In this document: one piece after another, positions 53,644-63,949 of the stretch
Numbering within the stretch: position 1 is the stretch's first letter
Layout of the letters: each line of letters opens with the position of its first letter
NCBI GenBank assembly: GCA_030528385.1
Contig: JAUMYZ010000008.1
Span: 35,780-99,779 of the forward strand
Length of the DNA: 64,000 bases
Origin: Moraxella sp.
GTDB taxonomy: Bacteria > Pseudomonadota > Gammaproteobacteria > Pseudomonadales > Moraxellaceae
Direction: 5' to 3'
Translations under genes and position numbers: made by a program
The notes under the pieces: generated by a model
Told to the model about the DNA's origin: nothing
Seen by the model: the letters and a program-made list of their open reading frames with translations, nothing else
Database searches by the model: none

Positions 53644-54348
53644 ATGAGTTTGTTACAAAGTATCGTTACCCAAGTGGTACAAAATGCCCTAACCAGCAAT
53701 CAGCCACAACAACCGCAGCAGACCCAGCAAGGCGGTTTGGGTGGGCTGCTCGGTGGTCTGGCAGGCAGCAGTCAAGCCAATGCGGGTTTGGGTGGTGTCT
53801 TGGGCAGCGTGGTTGCCAGTCAGATGGGCGCTAAGCAGTCCAATGCAGGACTTGGTGGGCTGCTCGGTGGGCTGCTTGGTGCCCAAAACCAAAACCGCAA
53901 TGCCAGCGCGGGCGATTTGGGCAGTATTTTGGGCAGTGTGCTGGGCAGCCAAAGCCAAGCCCAAAGCAAAGGCGGTTTTAACAAAAGCGCTCTGTTGTTG
54001 GCTTTGTTGCCAATTGTTTTGGGTTATATTCAAGCCAATGGCGGTTTGTCAGGCGTGCTTGCCAAGTTTTCGGGCAATGGTTTGGACAACAAAGCCAAAT
54101 CTTGGGTCAATATTGACACCGACAATGACGGCTTGGACGCCAAAGACATTTTAGGTTTGTTTGGTCAAGACGAAATCAACAAAGTGTGTCAGCAAACAGG
54201 CGCCGACCAAGAACAAGTGTGTCAGGGCATTGCTGAGCTGTTGCCCCAAGTGGTCAATGACCTAACCCCACAAGGCAATCTGCAAACTGAACAGCAAGCC
54301 AACCAAGAGATTAGTGAGCTTTTGGCGCAACTTAAAAAACTCTCCTAA
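53644..54348 (+). CDS. DUF937 (YidB-like) glycine/glutamine-rich protein
   Basis: 234 aa. It opens with a helix (LLQSIVTQVVQNAL), then a Gln/Pro tract, then two to three Gly-Leu-Gly-rich repeats of the form GLGGLLGGL-xGS (55-125), a hydrophobic stretch (ALLLALLPIVLGYI) and a C-terminal soluble domain with a D-x-D-x-D calcium-like motif (DTDNDGLDAKDI) and paired cysteines. DUF937 proteins have unknown function. The ATG at 53644 follows AAGGAAAAC; the earlier in-frame start is not supported. Confidence 0.8.
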   Translation: MSLLQSIVTQVVQNALTSNQPQQPQQTQQGGLGGLLGGLAGSSQANAGLGGVLGSVVASQMGAKQSNAGLGGLLGGLLGAQNQNRNASAGDLGSILGSVLGSQSQAQSKGGFNKSALLLALLPIVLGYIQANGGLSGVLAKFSGNGLDNKAKSWVNIDTDNDGLDAKDILGLFGQDEINKVCQQTGADQEQVCQGIAELLPQVVNDLTPQGNLQTEQQANQEISELLAQLKKLS

Positions 54349-54361
54349 CCGATAAATAAAG

Positions 54362-54400
54362 AACGCAGTTGGGTCGCTTGCAAAAACTGCGTTTGGTTTG
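54362..54400 (+). terminator. Terminator of the DUF937 gene
   Basis: 9-bp stem AACGCAGTT / AACTGCGTT with a 14-nt loop, followed by T-rich sequence, 14 nt after the stop codon. Confidence 0.7.
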
Positions 54401-55336
54401 TTTGTGTTTGCCTTAGGGGTGGTTTGTGCTGACCAAACCATCGCCCTGAGCAAACGCTGTTAAATAAACAGTTACATCGCTGTTTGTGATTGGTGGGCTT
54501 GCTTTTTCAAATATGGGCTGAACGGTCAAATCTTGTTGTATGTTGCTGCAGGGTCAAGCAGTGAGAGATTTGTACCAAGGCAAGGATTGGCTCCATGAGT
54601 GCCAAAGATGGTTTACATGCTTTGGTAAGCCACGAATGCCAATAAGCGCGACCATATTGGCTATTTGTGGACACAACAACCCCCGCAAACCGACTGGCTA
54701 AATGCCCTGCTCGGTGGGGCTCTGCCTTGTCTGCTGCTTGGTATGGTGCTGAACTCGCCAAAACCGCCGTGGCAGAACACTCAAGCAGCCTTTGCCCTGA
54801 TTCCCTATGTGCCATTTAATAAAAATGGACGTGCCAAACCAAAACACACCACCAACTGTTCAAACATTCATGGCATTGCCTTGAGTTGGAACACTCCCAA
54901 CCAAAGCCACCATTGAAACCTTGGGTGGCTTCTATTTTTTGACAGATAAGTGGCATTTGCCCCACTTTGATTTAATAAAGCATAAGCGCCAAAGTCTTGA
55001 TTGCTTTTGTGTTGTTGGCAGTGGTGGTCTGGACTTAAATGTATGACCCAAGCCAATTGGCATTGCTTGCCAAACCCCATTTTACCCAAACTGCAAACAA
55101 GCCTTGCTGATTATAAAAAGGTTTGGCAAAAAGTCCCAGCATTGCCCATCAAACTTTGTGTTGCCCTTGGCTTTTGGTGGGTGGTATTTGGGCAAAAAAG
55201 GCGTGATGGCGCGGTTGCTCTGATGTGGCTTGATGTTAAGGCGAATACTGGCACTGCCTTGAAACACCAACCAAGAGCTGTGTTACAATAATGGGCGGGC
55301 AGATGCTTGCCTGTTTTTGATTTGGTGGTAAAGACG
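54401..55336. pseudogene. About 930-nt gene-free region, possibly decayed gene
   Basis: The longest non-coding stretch of the window. No frame on either strand is long and protein-like, and there is no RNA gene, repeat array or transposase match I can name. One plus-strand frame near 54665-54800, broken by stops, reads PARWGSALSAAWYGAELAKTA, loosely like part of a RES-type toxin domain, and a hydrophobic stretch occurs near 55130-55200. These may be relics of one or more dead genes, but the resemblance is weak. Confidence 0.25.
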
Positions 55337-55906
55337 ATGACGATAGAAATCATGATAAGTATTTGTCTTGGTGTTGGCTTGGCGGCCAGCTCAGGGTTTC
55401 GGGTATTTGTGCCGCTGTTTGTGGTGTCAGTGGCGGCATTTTTTGGGGTGCTGCCTTTGTCTGAAAATTGGTTGTGGCTGGGCAGTACGGCCGCTTTGGT
55501 CATTTTGGCGGTGGCAAGTCTTGTGGAGTCCGTCAGTTATTTGGTGCCCATTGTGGACAATGCTTTGGACGCCATCGCTGTGCCTTTGGCGGGACTGGCA
55601 GGCACGATTGTGATGGCGTCAAGTTTGACCGAGCTTAGCCCTGCGATGGCGTGGGCGCTGGCGATTGTGGCAGGGGGTGGGGCAGCAACAGCGGTCAAGA
55701 CAACCGCTGCCGCCACGCGCGCGGTCTCAACCATAACAACAGCAGGCGTGGCAAATCCTGTGGTGAGTGTGGCAGAAACTGGCACTTCGCTGGTGTTGTC
55801 AATATTGGCAGTATTTGCCCCCGTCGCGGCAGCGGTTGTGGCAGTTTTGTTGGCGATGATGTTGCTTTGGCTGCTGTTTAAGTTCAAAAGGTCTGCCAAA
55901 CGCTGA
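55337..55906 (+). CDS. DUF4126 membrane protein
   Basis: 189 aa with about five hydrophobic segments. The N-terminus ISICLGVGLAASSGFRVFVPLFV and the alanine/glycine-rich central part (AGGGAATAVKTTAAATRAVSTITTAG) match DUF4126. Function unknown. Followed 130 nt later by nhaA in the same direction. Confidence 0.82.
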   Translation: MTIEIMISICLGVGLAASSGFRVFVPLFVVSVAAFFGVLPLSENWLWLGSTAALVILAVASLVESVSYLVPIVDNALDAIAVPLAGLAGTIVMASSLTELSPAMAWALAIVAGGGAATAVKTTAAATRAVSTITTAGVANPVVSVAETGTSLVLSILAVFAPVAAAVVAVLLAMMLLWLLFKFKRSAKR

Positions 55907-56035
55907 GCGATTGTCTTGCCATGTTGCTAAGATAAAAATACAAAAAGGCTTTGGGGTTATTGATTTTTATGATATATTTTGCCAAATCCATCAAATTTTT
56001 TAATCTTAAAAAGTTAGCGATAAGCGAGATAATAG

Positions 56036-57253
56036 ATGTCAATAAATCGTATTAGGGCTTTTTTTGAGCTTGAAGCCGCAGGCGGGATTGTGCTGGCTGT
56101 GGCGGCACTGCTTGCGATGATTGTTGCCAATTCTCCATTGCATGAATTTTATCATGCTTTTATTCATGCGCCTGTGGTGTTGCAGATTGGCAGTTTTGGA
56201 ATTGCCAAAGACGCCCATCATTGGATAAACGATGGTTTGATGGCGATATTTTTCTTTTTGGTGGGGCTAGAGCTCAAACGTGAAGCCTTGGTCGGTGAGC
56301 TGTCGGACATTAAGCAAATCTTGTTGCCTGCTTTGTGCGCCATTGGGGGCATGGTTGCGCCTGCTTTGATTTATTGGCTTTTTAACCAAGGAGACGCTTT
56401 TGCCCTAAAAGGCTGGGCGATACCCACAGCCACAGACATTGCTTTTGCCATCGGCGTGCTAAGTCTCTTGGGCAATAAAGTCCCCAATTCGCTCAAAGTA
56501 TTTTTGGTCTCTATTGCCATTTTTGATGACCTTGGCGCAATCATCATCATCGCGCTGTTTTATACCAGTGAGTTGTCTTTGTTATCGCTTGGCGTGGCGG
56601 GTGTGTGTTTGCCTTTGTTGTTTTTGCTCAATCGCATGAATGTGGTGCGTCTAACACCTTATTTGCTGATTGGTTTGGTGATGTGGGCGGCAATGTTAAA
56701 ATCGGGCGTGCACGCGACTTTGGCGGGCGTGCTGTTGGCATTTTTTATTCCCCTAACCAACAAAAGCGACCCAGAGCATTCGCCGCTAGAAGAGTTAGAA
56801 CACGACTTGCACAACACCATAGCGTTTGGGATTTTGCCCTTGTTTGCTTTTGCCAATGCAGGCATTTCTTTGGTGGGCACGAGCATAGAAAGTTTGCTCC
56901 ATCATGTGCCGCTGGGTATTACCGTTGGTTTGTTTTTGGGCAAACAAATCGGTGTGATGCTGCCATTTATCATCGCGGTCAAACTCAAGCTGGTCAATCC
57001 GCCAAAAGGCACAACCACCATGCAGGTCTATGGCGTGTCCTTATTGTGCGGAATTGGCTTTACGATGTCGCTATTTATTTCAGGTTTGGCATTTGGCGGG
57101 TTGCCACAAGGGTATGACCCACGTTTGGGGATTATTTTGGGGTCGCTGCTGTCGGGCATTATTGGCTATTTGGTGCTGCGTGCCAACATCAAAGACGCTG
57201 ACCACCCAACACTTGCCAAAAGCGAAGAAACGGGCTACATCAGCAACCACTAA
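56036..57253 (+). CDS. nhaA: Na+/H+ antiporter NhaA
   Basis: Electrogenic sodium/proton antiporter of the inner membrane, 405 aa, about 12 helices. Motifs: [12 protein letters not shown] at the start, [27 protein letters not shown] (the ion-binding aspartate pair is expected at TD and DD) and [15 protein letters not shown]. It could couple with the Na+ cycle of Na+-NQR found at the left end. No regulator gene (nhaR) nearby. Confidence 0.97.
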   Translation: MSINRIRAFFELEAAGGIVLAVAALLAMIVANSPLHEFYHAFIHAPVVLQIGSFGIAKDAHHWINDGLMAIFFFLVGLELKREALVGELSDIKQILLPALCAIGGMVAPALIYWLFNQGDAFALKGWAIPTATDIAFAIGVLSLLGNKVPNSLKVFLVSIAIFDDLGAIIIIALFYTSELSLLSLGVAGVCLPLLFLLNRMNVVRLTPYLLIGLVMWAAMLKSGVHATLAGVLLAFFIPLTNKSDPEHSPLEELEHDLHNTIAFGILPLFAFANAGISLVGTSIESLLHHVPLGITVGLFLGKQIGVMLPFIIAVKLKLVNPPKGTTTMQVYGVSLLCGIGFTMSLFISGLAFGGLPQGYDPRLGIILGSLLSGIIGYLVLRANIKDADHPTLAKSEETGYISNH

Positions 57254-57255
57254 TC

Positions 57256-57570
57256 CTAATAACAGTAGCTGGGCTTTTTGACTGGAACGGCTTCGTACCC
57301 TTTTTGTTTGCCAGCTCTGGACTCCATGCACTTTGCCTTGCTGGCTTCTCGCGTGATGTTGTCTTTGATGTTGCTGTTGTGATTGTGGCAAACGTCAGAC
57401 AGACGGCGCCATTTGATACAAATGTTTTCTTGTTTGTCAAAAACAGAATCCGCTTGCGCGCCAGCGTTTGTGCTTGTTTGGGGGCTGCCAACACTGGCGC
57501 AAGAGCTGAGTAAAAAAACACCCAAAAATACCATCAAGCAAGGGTTGGTTCTGGTCGTGTGTTTGTTCAT
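57256..57570 (-). CDS. Small cysteine-containing lipoprotein, 104 aa
   Basis: Lipobox LSSC (lipid on Cys24). The mature part has four further cysteines (NICIKW, DVCHN, KCMES, SYCY), suggesting two disulfides. Not recognised as a named family. It converges with nhaA with only 2 nt between stops and follows another lipoprotein gene upstream (57592-58296), perhaps cotranscribed. Confidence 0.62.
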   Translation of the reverse strand: MNKHTTRTNPCLMVFLGVFLLSSCASVGSPQTSTNAGAQADSVFDKQENICIKWRRLSDVCHNHNSNIKDNITREASKAKCMESRAGKQKGYEAVPVKKPSYCY

Positions 57571-57591
57571 GGAACTTACCTGTTTGTTGTG

Positions 57592-58296
57592 TTAAAAAAT
57601 GTTGTCAATGTGTGCCAATTTTTCTTGAAAGTAAAGCGAATCCTTTGCAAGCGCTTGTAATTCTTGGTCAAAGCCTTTGTTCTTAAGACAAACCAGCAAG
57701 TGTTCAAATACCACCACATGGTCGTCTAAGGAGATGGTGTAATTTGTATTTAAATTGTCATGGCACTGTGCGTATGCTTCATCAAGCGCATTGAGACGTT
57801 GCTGGGCGCTTTGTGCCAGATTTTCATTATATTGGTTGATGGAGTGAACCGCTTGCTCATATTCATTGAGTTCTGCTTGAAAATGATTGACGATTTCTGG
57901 TTGATGTCTGCCCAAACATTCCAAATCTTCTTCTGATTCGTAGCATTCTAATTCAATGCTGCCTTCACTGATGTTGATTTGGGGCGAGTCGCTGACGATG
58001 TTTTGGGTGAAATGGTCATTGAGCCCTTCTTTGGAGATTGTGATGTCGTCCATCATGCTCATTTGTTGAACGGCGGTGGAATTGTCTATGTTGTTTGAAA
58101 TTGACCTGTGGGCGGCTTCCAAAGACTCTTGTATGCCGTATTCCACAGTTTCTTTTAATAAGTGCCTGACCAGTTTATTGCTGATGGTTCTGCTCAGCAG
58201 TTGTGCCACAGGAGCCCCAGCGGTGGGGCAACCGGCAGTAAACAAAATGGTTGATATCAGCACGACAGTCAATGCCAATTTTTGAACATTGCTCAT
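57592..58296 (-). CDS. Predicted lipoprotein, 234 aa
   Basis: Lipobox TAGC (lipid on Cys23), then a helical acidic mature region with two glutamate-rich coiled stretches (about 100-175) and a cysteine pair in ECYESEEDLECLGRH plus two more near QCHDN and LLVCLKN. I do not recognise it. Located 22 nt upstream of the 104-aa lipoprotein gene, same strand. Function unknown. Confidence 0.65.
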   Translation of the reverse strand: MSNVQKLALTVVLISTILFTAGCPTAGAPVAQLLSRTISNKLVRHLLKETVEYGIQESLEAAHRSISNNIDNSTAVQQMSMMDDITISKEGLNDHFTQNIVSDSPQINISEGSIELECYESEEDLECLGRHQPEIVNHFQAELNEYEQAVHSINQYNENLAQSAQQRLNALDEAYAQCHDNLNTNYTISLDDHVVVFEHLLVCLKNKGFDQELQALAKDSLYFQEKLAHIDNIF

Positions 58297-58385
58297 GGGG
58301 TTTCTCCAAGTTTTATTTTTATTGTTTATAGTATTGTTGGGTTGCGCAATCTTTGCTTATTTTTGTCTTTGTATTATACATCATA

Positions 58386-58748
58386 TTATTTAGATTGTGT
58401 AGTGGGCGATGACCACAAACCTTCCAAATCATAAAACTGGCGCGCTTGAGCGGTCATAATGTGCACAACGATTGACCCCAAGTCCACCAGTGTCCAATCG
58501 CTGTCTTTGTCGCCTTCACGACCCAGCGGCATCAGCCCCGCTTCTTTGGCGGCAGCGCCCAATTTGTCAGCCAGTGCTTTGACATGACGCTTAGAAGTGG
58601 CGTTGGCAATAATCATGCGCTCGGCAACTTCGGTCAGATGTTCAACCGTCATTACGGTGATTTGTGTGGCTTTTAGGTCGTCTAAGGTGTTAACAACCAA
58701 AGCAATTTGTTCATCTAGGCTTAACTTGGGGGATTGCTGAGCGTTCAT
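58386..58748 (-). CDS. rsfS: Ribosomal silencing factor RsfS
   Basis: 120 aa. RsfS binds L14 and blocks subunit joining in stationary phase. Motifs: TLDDLKATQITVMTVEHLTEVAERMIIANATSKRHVKALADKL (in parts), GREGDKDSDWTLVDLGSIVVHIM and the C-terminal RQFYDLEGLW. Lies just downstream of nadD, a conserved pairing. Confidence 0.96.
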   Translation of the reverse strand: MNAQQSPKLSLDEQIALVVNTLDDLKATQITVMTVEHLTEVAERMIIANATSKRHVKALADKLGAAAKEAGLMPLGREGDKDSDWTLVDLGSIVVHIMTAQARQFYDLEGLWSSPTTQSK

Positions 58749-58778
58749 ACAACATTTACATGAATAAGTTAAACAAAA

Positions 58779-59426
58779 TTATATCACAGATTGGCGATAA
58801 AGTGCGTGCTGATTGATATAATTTGCCACAGCGTCTGGCAAAAACAAATTGGCTTGGGGGTTGTTGTGCGCAATCCACGCCCTTAATTGGCTTGATGAGA
58901 TGTTGGCAATGGGGGTGGGGTCTGGATAAATTAAACCTGTTTGGCAAATTAGGTGGTTTAAGTCGGTGGTAAAGCGTGCGCTAAGATGGTCTAAGACGTC
59001 TTTGTCGTCTGTGTTTCGGTCAAATACCCAAAAGTTGATGGCTTGTTGCAGCGCTTGACTGTCTTTCCATGTGGGCAAAGTAAGTAAACTGTCTTTGCCC
59101 ATAATCAGAATGAGCACATCGTCAGAATGGCTTTTTTGTAAGAAGCGCACCGTATCAATGGTGTAAATGGGCGGTGTTTGTTTGATTTCGTGGCTGTCTA
59201 TCTGGATGGGCGTGCCTTGTGTGGCAAGGTTTAACATGGCTAGGCGGTGCTGGGCGGGTGTTGGTGTGCCTTTAAAAGGATTGCCAGCGGTGGGCAACAA
59301 AAAGGTCAAAATCTCATGTCCGCCAAAATGCTTGGACAACTGGTTAAAAACCCGATGTGCCATTGTTAAATGTCCCAAATGCACAGGGTCAAAACTGCCC
59401 CCCAAATAAGCACGAATGGTTGTCAT
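58779..59426 (-). CDS. nadD: Nicotinate-nucleotide adenylyltransferase NadD
   Basis: Converts nicotinate mononucleotide plus ATP to deaminoNAD. 215 aa: ATP-binding GGSFDPVHLGHL (9-20), FLPTAGNPFKG and the C-terminal ISSSQLRAWI, the nucleotidyltransferase signature ISSTxIR-like. 30 nt upstream of rsfS on the same strand. GGAAAG ribosome site before the ATG. Confidence 0.96.
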   Translation of the reverse strand: MTTIRAYLGGSFDPVHLGHLTMAHRVFNQLSKHFGGHEILTFLLPTAGNPFKGTPTPAQHRLAMLNLATQGTPIQIDSHEIKQTPPIYTIDTVRFLQKSHSDDVLILIMGKDSLLTLPTWKDSQALQQAINFWVFDRNTDDKDVLDHLSARFTTDLNHLICQTGLIYPDPTPIANISSSQLRAWIAHNNPQANLFLPDAVANYINQHALYRQSVI

Positions 59427-59519
59427 AAACTTTCCTAAAATTACACAAAAACAAGGGATTTTATTACATTTGACACATAATTATGATACCCTAAAGCAAA
59501 TAAAACAACCAAAGGCACG

Positions 59520-60446
59520 ATGATGACACAAGCCCCAAGCACACAACAAGCCCCAAGCGCCACCAATTGGCTGGAGAAAATGGGAATCGCTCTTAAAAGC
59601 AAACAACAAAAAAACCATCAGGCTTTGGATTTATCACAGAGCTCAACGGTGAAATTGGGTGCTTTTTATCAACAAAGCAATCTTGGTCAGCAGTTGTTTG
59701 GTCAGCGTGCGTCCATGGTGGAGAGTTTGGCAAGCAAATTTGTGCCACAAGGCGTGTTTGATGATATTAGTAAGCAGTTGTACACAAAGCTGGCGCTGCT
59801 TGCCAAAACATGGGCGCTTTATGCACTCAAAAAAGATGCGCGCTTTTTGCAGTTGTCCACATTGTCTGCCCAAGACAAAGATCAGTTTGCTGACGATGTT
59901 GCCAACCAAAACCGCGCTTTGGCGACTTTGGGGGGCGCTACTGGATTGTTGGGGTTGGCAGGCGTGGTGCTAGATACGGCGTGGTTGCTGTTGGTATCGC
60001 TGCGCACCATTTATCAGTTGGCCGCCATTTATGATGTGCCAATGTCAGACAAGACAGATTTGGACTTGGCGCAGCAAATACTTTCTAAGATGGATTTGGA
60101 TAAATTGGGGCAAAAACAAGTGCTTTTGACAGCGTTGGCGCTGGGTGATAAAATGCTTGTCAATGCCCAAAGCGCTGGTCTAAAAGACGCGTTGTCAGCG
60201 ATGTTTGCCAGCTATCCCATCACCAGCGGTTACAAAAAACAACTTGATGAGTTGCTTACACACGTCAATCTTGATAAACTAAATAGGTTTAATCCAAGCT
60301 GGCTGCATTATGTGCTGCCTGTTGCTTCGGTGGCTGTGGGTGGGTATTATAATCGTGAGTTGATTGAAGATGTTATTGGTATGATGCTTGCAACATTTCG
60401 CCAAGAGCGTGCGCCATTGCTGCTAGAACAAAAGTCTGATAAATAA
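59520..60446 (+). CDS. EcsC-family protein
   Basis: 308 aa (or 307 from the next Met). From about residue 110 the EcsC domain is clear: DVANQNRALATLGGATGLLGLAGVVLDTAWLLLVSLRTIYQLAAIYDVP, with a Gly/Ala-rich hydrophobic hairpin, and DLLLALALGDK-like and Y-ITSGYKKQ segments later. The first 60 residues are polar and low-complexity. EcsC proteins are loosely linked to transport and proteases; function unknown. Divergent from nadD. Confidence 0.88.
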   Translation: MMTQAPSTQQAPSATNWLEKMGIALKSKQQKNHQALDLSQSSTVKLGAFYQQSNLGQQLFGQRASMVESLASKFVPQGVFDDISKQLYTKLALLAKTWALYALKKDARFLQLSTLSAQDKDQFADDVANQNRALATLGGATGLLGLAGVVLDTAWLLLVSLRTIYQLAAIYDVPMSDKTDLDLAQQILSKMDLDKLGQKQVLLTALALGDKMLVNAQSAGLKDALSAMFASYPITSGYKKQLDELLTHVNLDKLNRFNPSWLHYVLPVASVAVGGYYNRELIEDVIGMMLATFRQERAPLLLEQKSDK

Positions 60447-60496
60447 CCAAAGTTGCCCAATCCATAAGGGCGGGCAGACATTTTTGCTGTTTACTC

Positions 60497-60525
60497 TTGA
60501 GTTATTGTAGATTTGTATTTATAAT
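60497..60525 (+). promoter_or_regulatory. Predicted promoter of the str operon
   Basis: TTGAGT (60497-60502), 17-nt spacer, TATAAT (60520-60525), about 77 nt before the rpsL start. Good match in boxes and spacing. Confidence 0.7.
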
Positions 60526-60602
60526 ATACTGCCCCTAGTAGGGCGGTTGGTTATTTTTTGTGCAAATAACCGGTTTTTATTGATTAACGGGAGAAATTGC
60601 CT

Positions 60603-60977
60603 ATGGCAACCACAAACCAACTTATCCGTAAGGGTCGTAAGACCATTACAGAAAAGTCAAAAGTTCCTGCACTGCAAGCCTGCCCACAACGTCGTGGCGT
60701 TTGTACTCGTGTCTATACCACCACCCCCAAAAAGCCAAACTCAGCCATGCGTAAAGTATGCCGTGTGCGTTTGACGTCAGGCTATGAAGTATCAAGCTAC
60801 ATCGGTGGTGAAGGTCATAACCTGCAAGAACATAGCGTTGTGCTTATTCGTGGCGGTCGTGTTAAAGACCTGCCAGGTGTGCGTTATCACACCGTGCGTG
60901 GTGCATTAGACTGTGCAGGCGTTAAAGACCGTAAACAAGGTCGCTCTAAGTATGGTGCAAAACGTCCTAAGGCTTAA
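60603..60977 (+). CDS. rpsL: 30S ribosomal protein S12
   Basis: 124 aa decoding-centre protein. Canonical sequence: [38 protein letters not shown] and [16 protein letters not shown]. The lysines whose changes give streptomycin resistance (K43 and K88 in E. coli numbering) appear wild type. First gene of rpsL-rpsG-fusA-tuf. GGGAG ribosome site. Confidence 0.98.
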   Translation: MATTNQLIRKGRKTITEKSKVPALQACPQRRGVCTRVYTTTPKKPNSAMRKVCRVRLTSGYEVSSYIGGEGHNLQEHSVVLIRGGRVKDLPGVRYHTVRGALDCAGVKDRKQGRSKYGAKRPKA

Positions 60978-61143
60978 TCGCCATCTAAGACAAAACACCA
61001 AAAATATTAATGAATTGTGCATGGCTTGTGAGAATGTGTGTTAATCAAATCCATGCAACCGCAATCATGCAGTAAGGCTGGCTAAGTGCTTGATTATTTT
61101 AAGTAAGTATGCCAGATTTACCCTGAAGACATAAGGAATTATT

Positions 61144-61617
61144 ATGCCAAGACGTCGTGTCGTTGCTGCCCGTGAAATCCTACCAGACCCTAAGTTCGGC
61201 AGCCAAACCATCGCCAAATTCATTAACCACGTGATGGTTGATGGTAAAAAATCCGTTGCAGAAAAAATCGTTTATGGCGCGCTAGAGACTGTTGCAGCCA
61301 AGCGCAAGGTAGAAGACCCTGTAGCATTTTTTGAAGAAGTGCTAGAAAGTGTTCGCCCAACGGTAGAAGTAAAAGCTCGTCGCGTGGGTGGTGCTACCTA
61401 CCAAGTACCCATGGAAGTGCGTCCCTCCCGTCGTACTGCCTTGGCCATGCGTTGGCTTGCCGATGCCGCTGCTAAGCGTTCTGAAAAGTCTATGGCGCTA
61501 CGCCTAGCAGGTGAGCTTAATGACGCCGCCGAAGGCAAAGGCAATGCCATCAAAAAACGTGATGACGTTCACCGTATGGCTGATGCCAACAAGGCGTTCG
61601 CACATTTCCGCTTCTAA
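61144..61617 (+). CDS. rpsG: 30S ribosomal protein S7
   Basis: 157 aa primary 16S-binding protein of the 30S head. [20 protein letters not shown] start, typical S7 core and end. 166 nt after rpsL, a longer gap than usual in which no gene is seen; an S7 autoregulatory structure may lie there. Confidence 0.98.
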   Translation: MPRRRVVAAREILPDPKFGSQTIAKFINHVMVDGKKSVAEKIVYGALETVAAKRKVEDPVAFFEEVLESVRPTVEVKARRVGGATYQVPMEVRPSRRTALAMRWLADAAAKRSEKSMALRLAGELNDAAEGKGNAIKKRDDVHRMADANKAFAHFRF

Positions 61618-61718
61618 TTTAACTGTTGGTTTTTGTTAAGTTAGTGTGTGATTTCAAGCCGATAACAAAGTCTGTCTAGCGACACTTTAATAGACAGACA
61701 CCAATTAAAGGAAAAAAC

Positions 61719-63845
61719 ATGGCCCGTAAAATCCCATTAAGCAGATACCGCAACATCGGTATTTCTGCCCATATTGATGCAGGTAAAACCACCACCTCAG
61801 AACGTATTTTGTTCTACACAGGCAAAAGCCACAAGCTCGGTGAAGTGCACGAAGGTGCTGCTACCATGGACTGGATGGAGCAAGAGCAAGAGCGCGGCAT
61901 TACCATTGCGTCTGCGGCGACCACTTGCTTTTGGTCAGGTATGTCAAAACAGTTCCCAGAGCACCGTGTTAACCTAATTGACACTCCTGGCCACGTGGAC
62001 TTTACCATTGAAGTTGAACGTTCTATGCGTGTGCTTGATGGTGCGTGCATGGTGTACTGTGCGGTCGGTGGTGTGCAACCCCAATCAGAAACCGTATGGC
62101 GTCAAGCCAACAAATACAAAGTGCCACGTTTGGCATTTGTCAATAAAATGGACAGAACAGGTGCCAACTTCTTTCGTGTGGTTGAGCAAGTAAAAGAGCG
62201 CCTAAGCGGCAATCCTGTGCCAATTGTTGTGCCTATTGGTGCCGAAGACACCTTTGAAGGTGTGGTTGATTTGCTTGAGATGAAAGCTATCATTTGGGAT
62301 GTTGAGTCGCAAGGCATGAAGTTTGAGTATGGTGAGATTCCTGCTGACCTTGTTGATGTTGCCGAAAAATGGCGCAACAACATGGTAGAAGCTGCAGCCG
62401 AAAGCTCAGAAGAGCTGATGGACAAATACTTAGAAGAAGGTGATTTGTCTCGCGAAGACATCGTGGCAGGCTTGCGTACTCGTACCCTAGCGTGTGAAAT
62501 TCAGCCCATGCTTTGTGGCACAGCCTTTAAAAATAAAGGTGTACAACGCATGCTAGATGCGGTGATTGAATTTTTGCCAGCGCCTGATGATGTGGCTGAC
62601 ATTGAAGGTGTGCTTGACGATAAAGACGAAACCAAAGCAACCCGTAAATCGTCTGATGATGAGTCTTTTGCAGGTCTTGCCTTTAAAATCCAAAACGACA
62701 AATACGTGGGCAACTTGACTTATGTGCGTATTTATTCAGGCGTTGCCAAACAAGGCGACAGCGTTTATAACCCTGTTAAGGGCAAGCGTGAGCGTATCGG
62801 TCGTATCGTAGAGATGCATGCCAACTCACAAGAAGAAGTGAGCGAAGCTCGTGCTGGCGACATCGTGGCATTTGTCGGTCTAAAAGACGTAACCACAGGG
62901 GACACATTGTGCGACGAAAACAACATCATCACCTTGGAGCGTATGGAGTTCCCTGAGCCTGTAATTAGCCTTGCGGTTGAACCCAAAACCAAAGCCGACC
63001 AAGAGAAAATGTCCATCGCCCTAGGTCGCCTTGCCAAAGAAGACCCATCGTTCCGTGTGCGTACTGATGAAGAAAGTGGTCAGACCATCATTTCGGGCAT
63101 GGGTGAGCTTCATCTTGACATCATCGTGGATCGCATGAAGCGTGAGTTTAACGTAGAAGCCAACATCGGTGCACCACAGGTGGCTTATCGTGAAACCATT
63201 CGCCAGCAGGTAGAAGTAGAAGGCAAGTTTGTGCGTCAAACAGGCGGTCGTGGTAAGTTTGGTCATGTATGGCTACGCCTTGAGCCACTTGACCCAACGG
63301 GTGAAGTTGAGTACGAATTTGCCGAAGAGATTGTTGGTGGTGTCGTACCCAAAGAATACCATTCAGCCGTTGATAAGGGTATCCAAGAGCGCATGAAAAA
63401 TGGCGTTTTGGCGGGCTATCCTGTGGTTGGCGTCAAAGCAACCTTGTATGATGGCTCTTATCATGATGTGGACTCTGATGAATTGTCCTTTAAGATGGCG
63501 GGCTCTATGGCGTTCAAAAAAGGCTTTATGCAAGCGTCGCCAGCACTGCTTGAACCCATCATGAAGGTTGAAGTTGAGACCCCAGAAGAGTACATGGGCG
63601 ACATCATGGGCGACCTAAACCGTCGTCGTGGCATGGTGCAGGGCATGGACGATTTGCCTGGTGGCACCAAAGCCATTCGTGCTGAAGTGCCATTGGCAGA
63701 GATGTTTGGTTATGCCACCCAAATGCGCTCTATGTCGCAAGGTCGTGCCACTTATTCTATGGAGTTCTCTAAATATCAAGAGACGCCCAAGAATGTCGCT
63801 GACGAAATCATCAAGAAGTTTACTGCCAAAGATGACGATGAATAG
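61719..63845 (+). CDS. fusA: Elongation factor G
   Basis: Translocase GTPase of 708 aa. G1 AHIDAGKT, G2 region ERGITI, G3 DTPGHVDF, G4 NKMDR, and domain IV/V segments ([22 protein letters not shown]). Full length. Codon use is strongly biased, as expected for a highly expressed gene, and it lies 101 nt after rpsG. Confidence 0.99.
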   Translation: MARKIPLSRYRNIGISAHIDAGKTTTSERILFYTGKSHKLGEVHEGAATMDWMEQEQERGITIASAATTCFWSGMSKQFPEHRVNLIDTPGHVDFTIEVERSMRVLDGACMVYCAVGGVQPQSETVWRQANKYKVPRLAFVNKMDRTGANFFRVVEQVKERLSGNPVPIVVPIGAEDTFEGVVDLLEMKAIIWDVESQGMKFEYGEIPADLVDVAEKWRNNMVEAAAESSEELMDKYLEEGDLSREDIVAGLRTRTLACEIQPMLCGTAFKNKGVQRMLDAVIEFLPAPDDVADIEGVLDDKDETKATRKSSDDESFAGLAFKIQNDKYVGNLTYVRIYSGVAKQGDSVYNPVKGKRERIGRIVEMHANSQEEVSEARAGDIVAFVGLKDVTTGDTLCDENNIITLERMEFPEPVISLAVEPKTKADQEKMSIALGRLAKEDPSFRVRTDEESGQTIISGMGELHLDIIVDRMKREFNVEANIGAPQVAYRETIRQQVEVEGKFVRQTGGRGKFGHVWLRLEPLDPTGEVEYEFAEEIVGGVVPKEYHSAVDKGIQERMKNGVLAGYPVVGVKATLYDGSYHDVDSDELSFKMAGSMAFKKGFMQASPALLEPIMKVEVETPEEYMGDIMGDLNRRRGMVQGMDDLPGGTKAIRAEVPLAEMFGYATQMRSMSQGRATYSMEFSKYQETPKNVADEIIKKFTAKDDDE

Positions 63846-63949
63846 TCATTGCCAGTGTTGTGGTGGCGGTTGTCGCAAAATTGCTTGATAGCCGCCCACA
63901 ACTTTAACCCAAAATATAACGGTTCATATTTTTTAGAAGGAAAATACTC

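Noticed and set aside
54507..54815. 102-codon minus-strand frame in the gene-free region, considered as a transposase remnant
   Set aside because: No DDE or other transposase motif could be aligned by eye and no flanking inverted repeats were seen.
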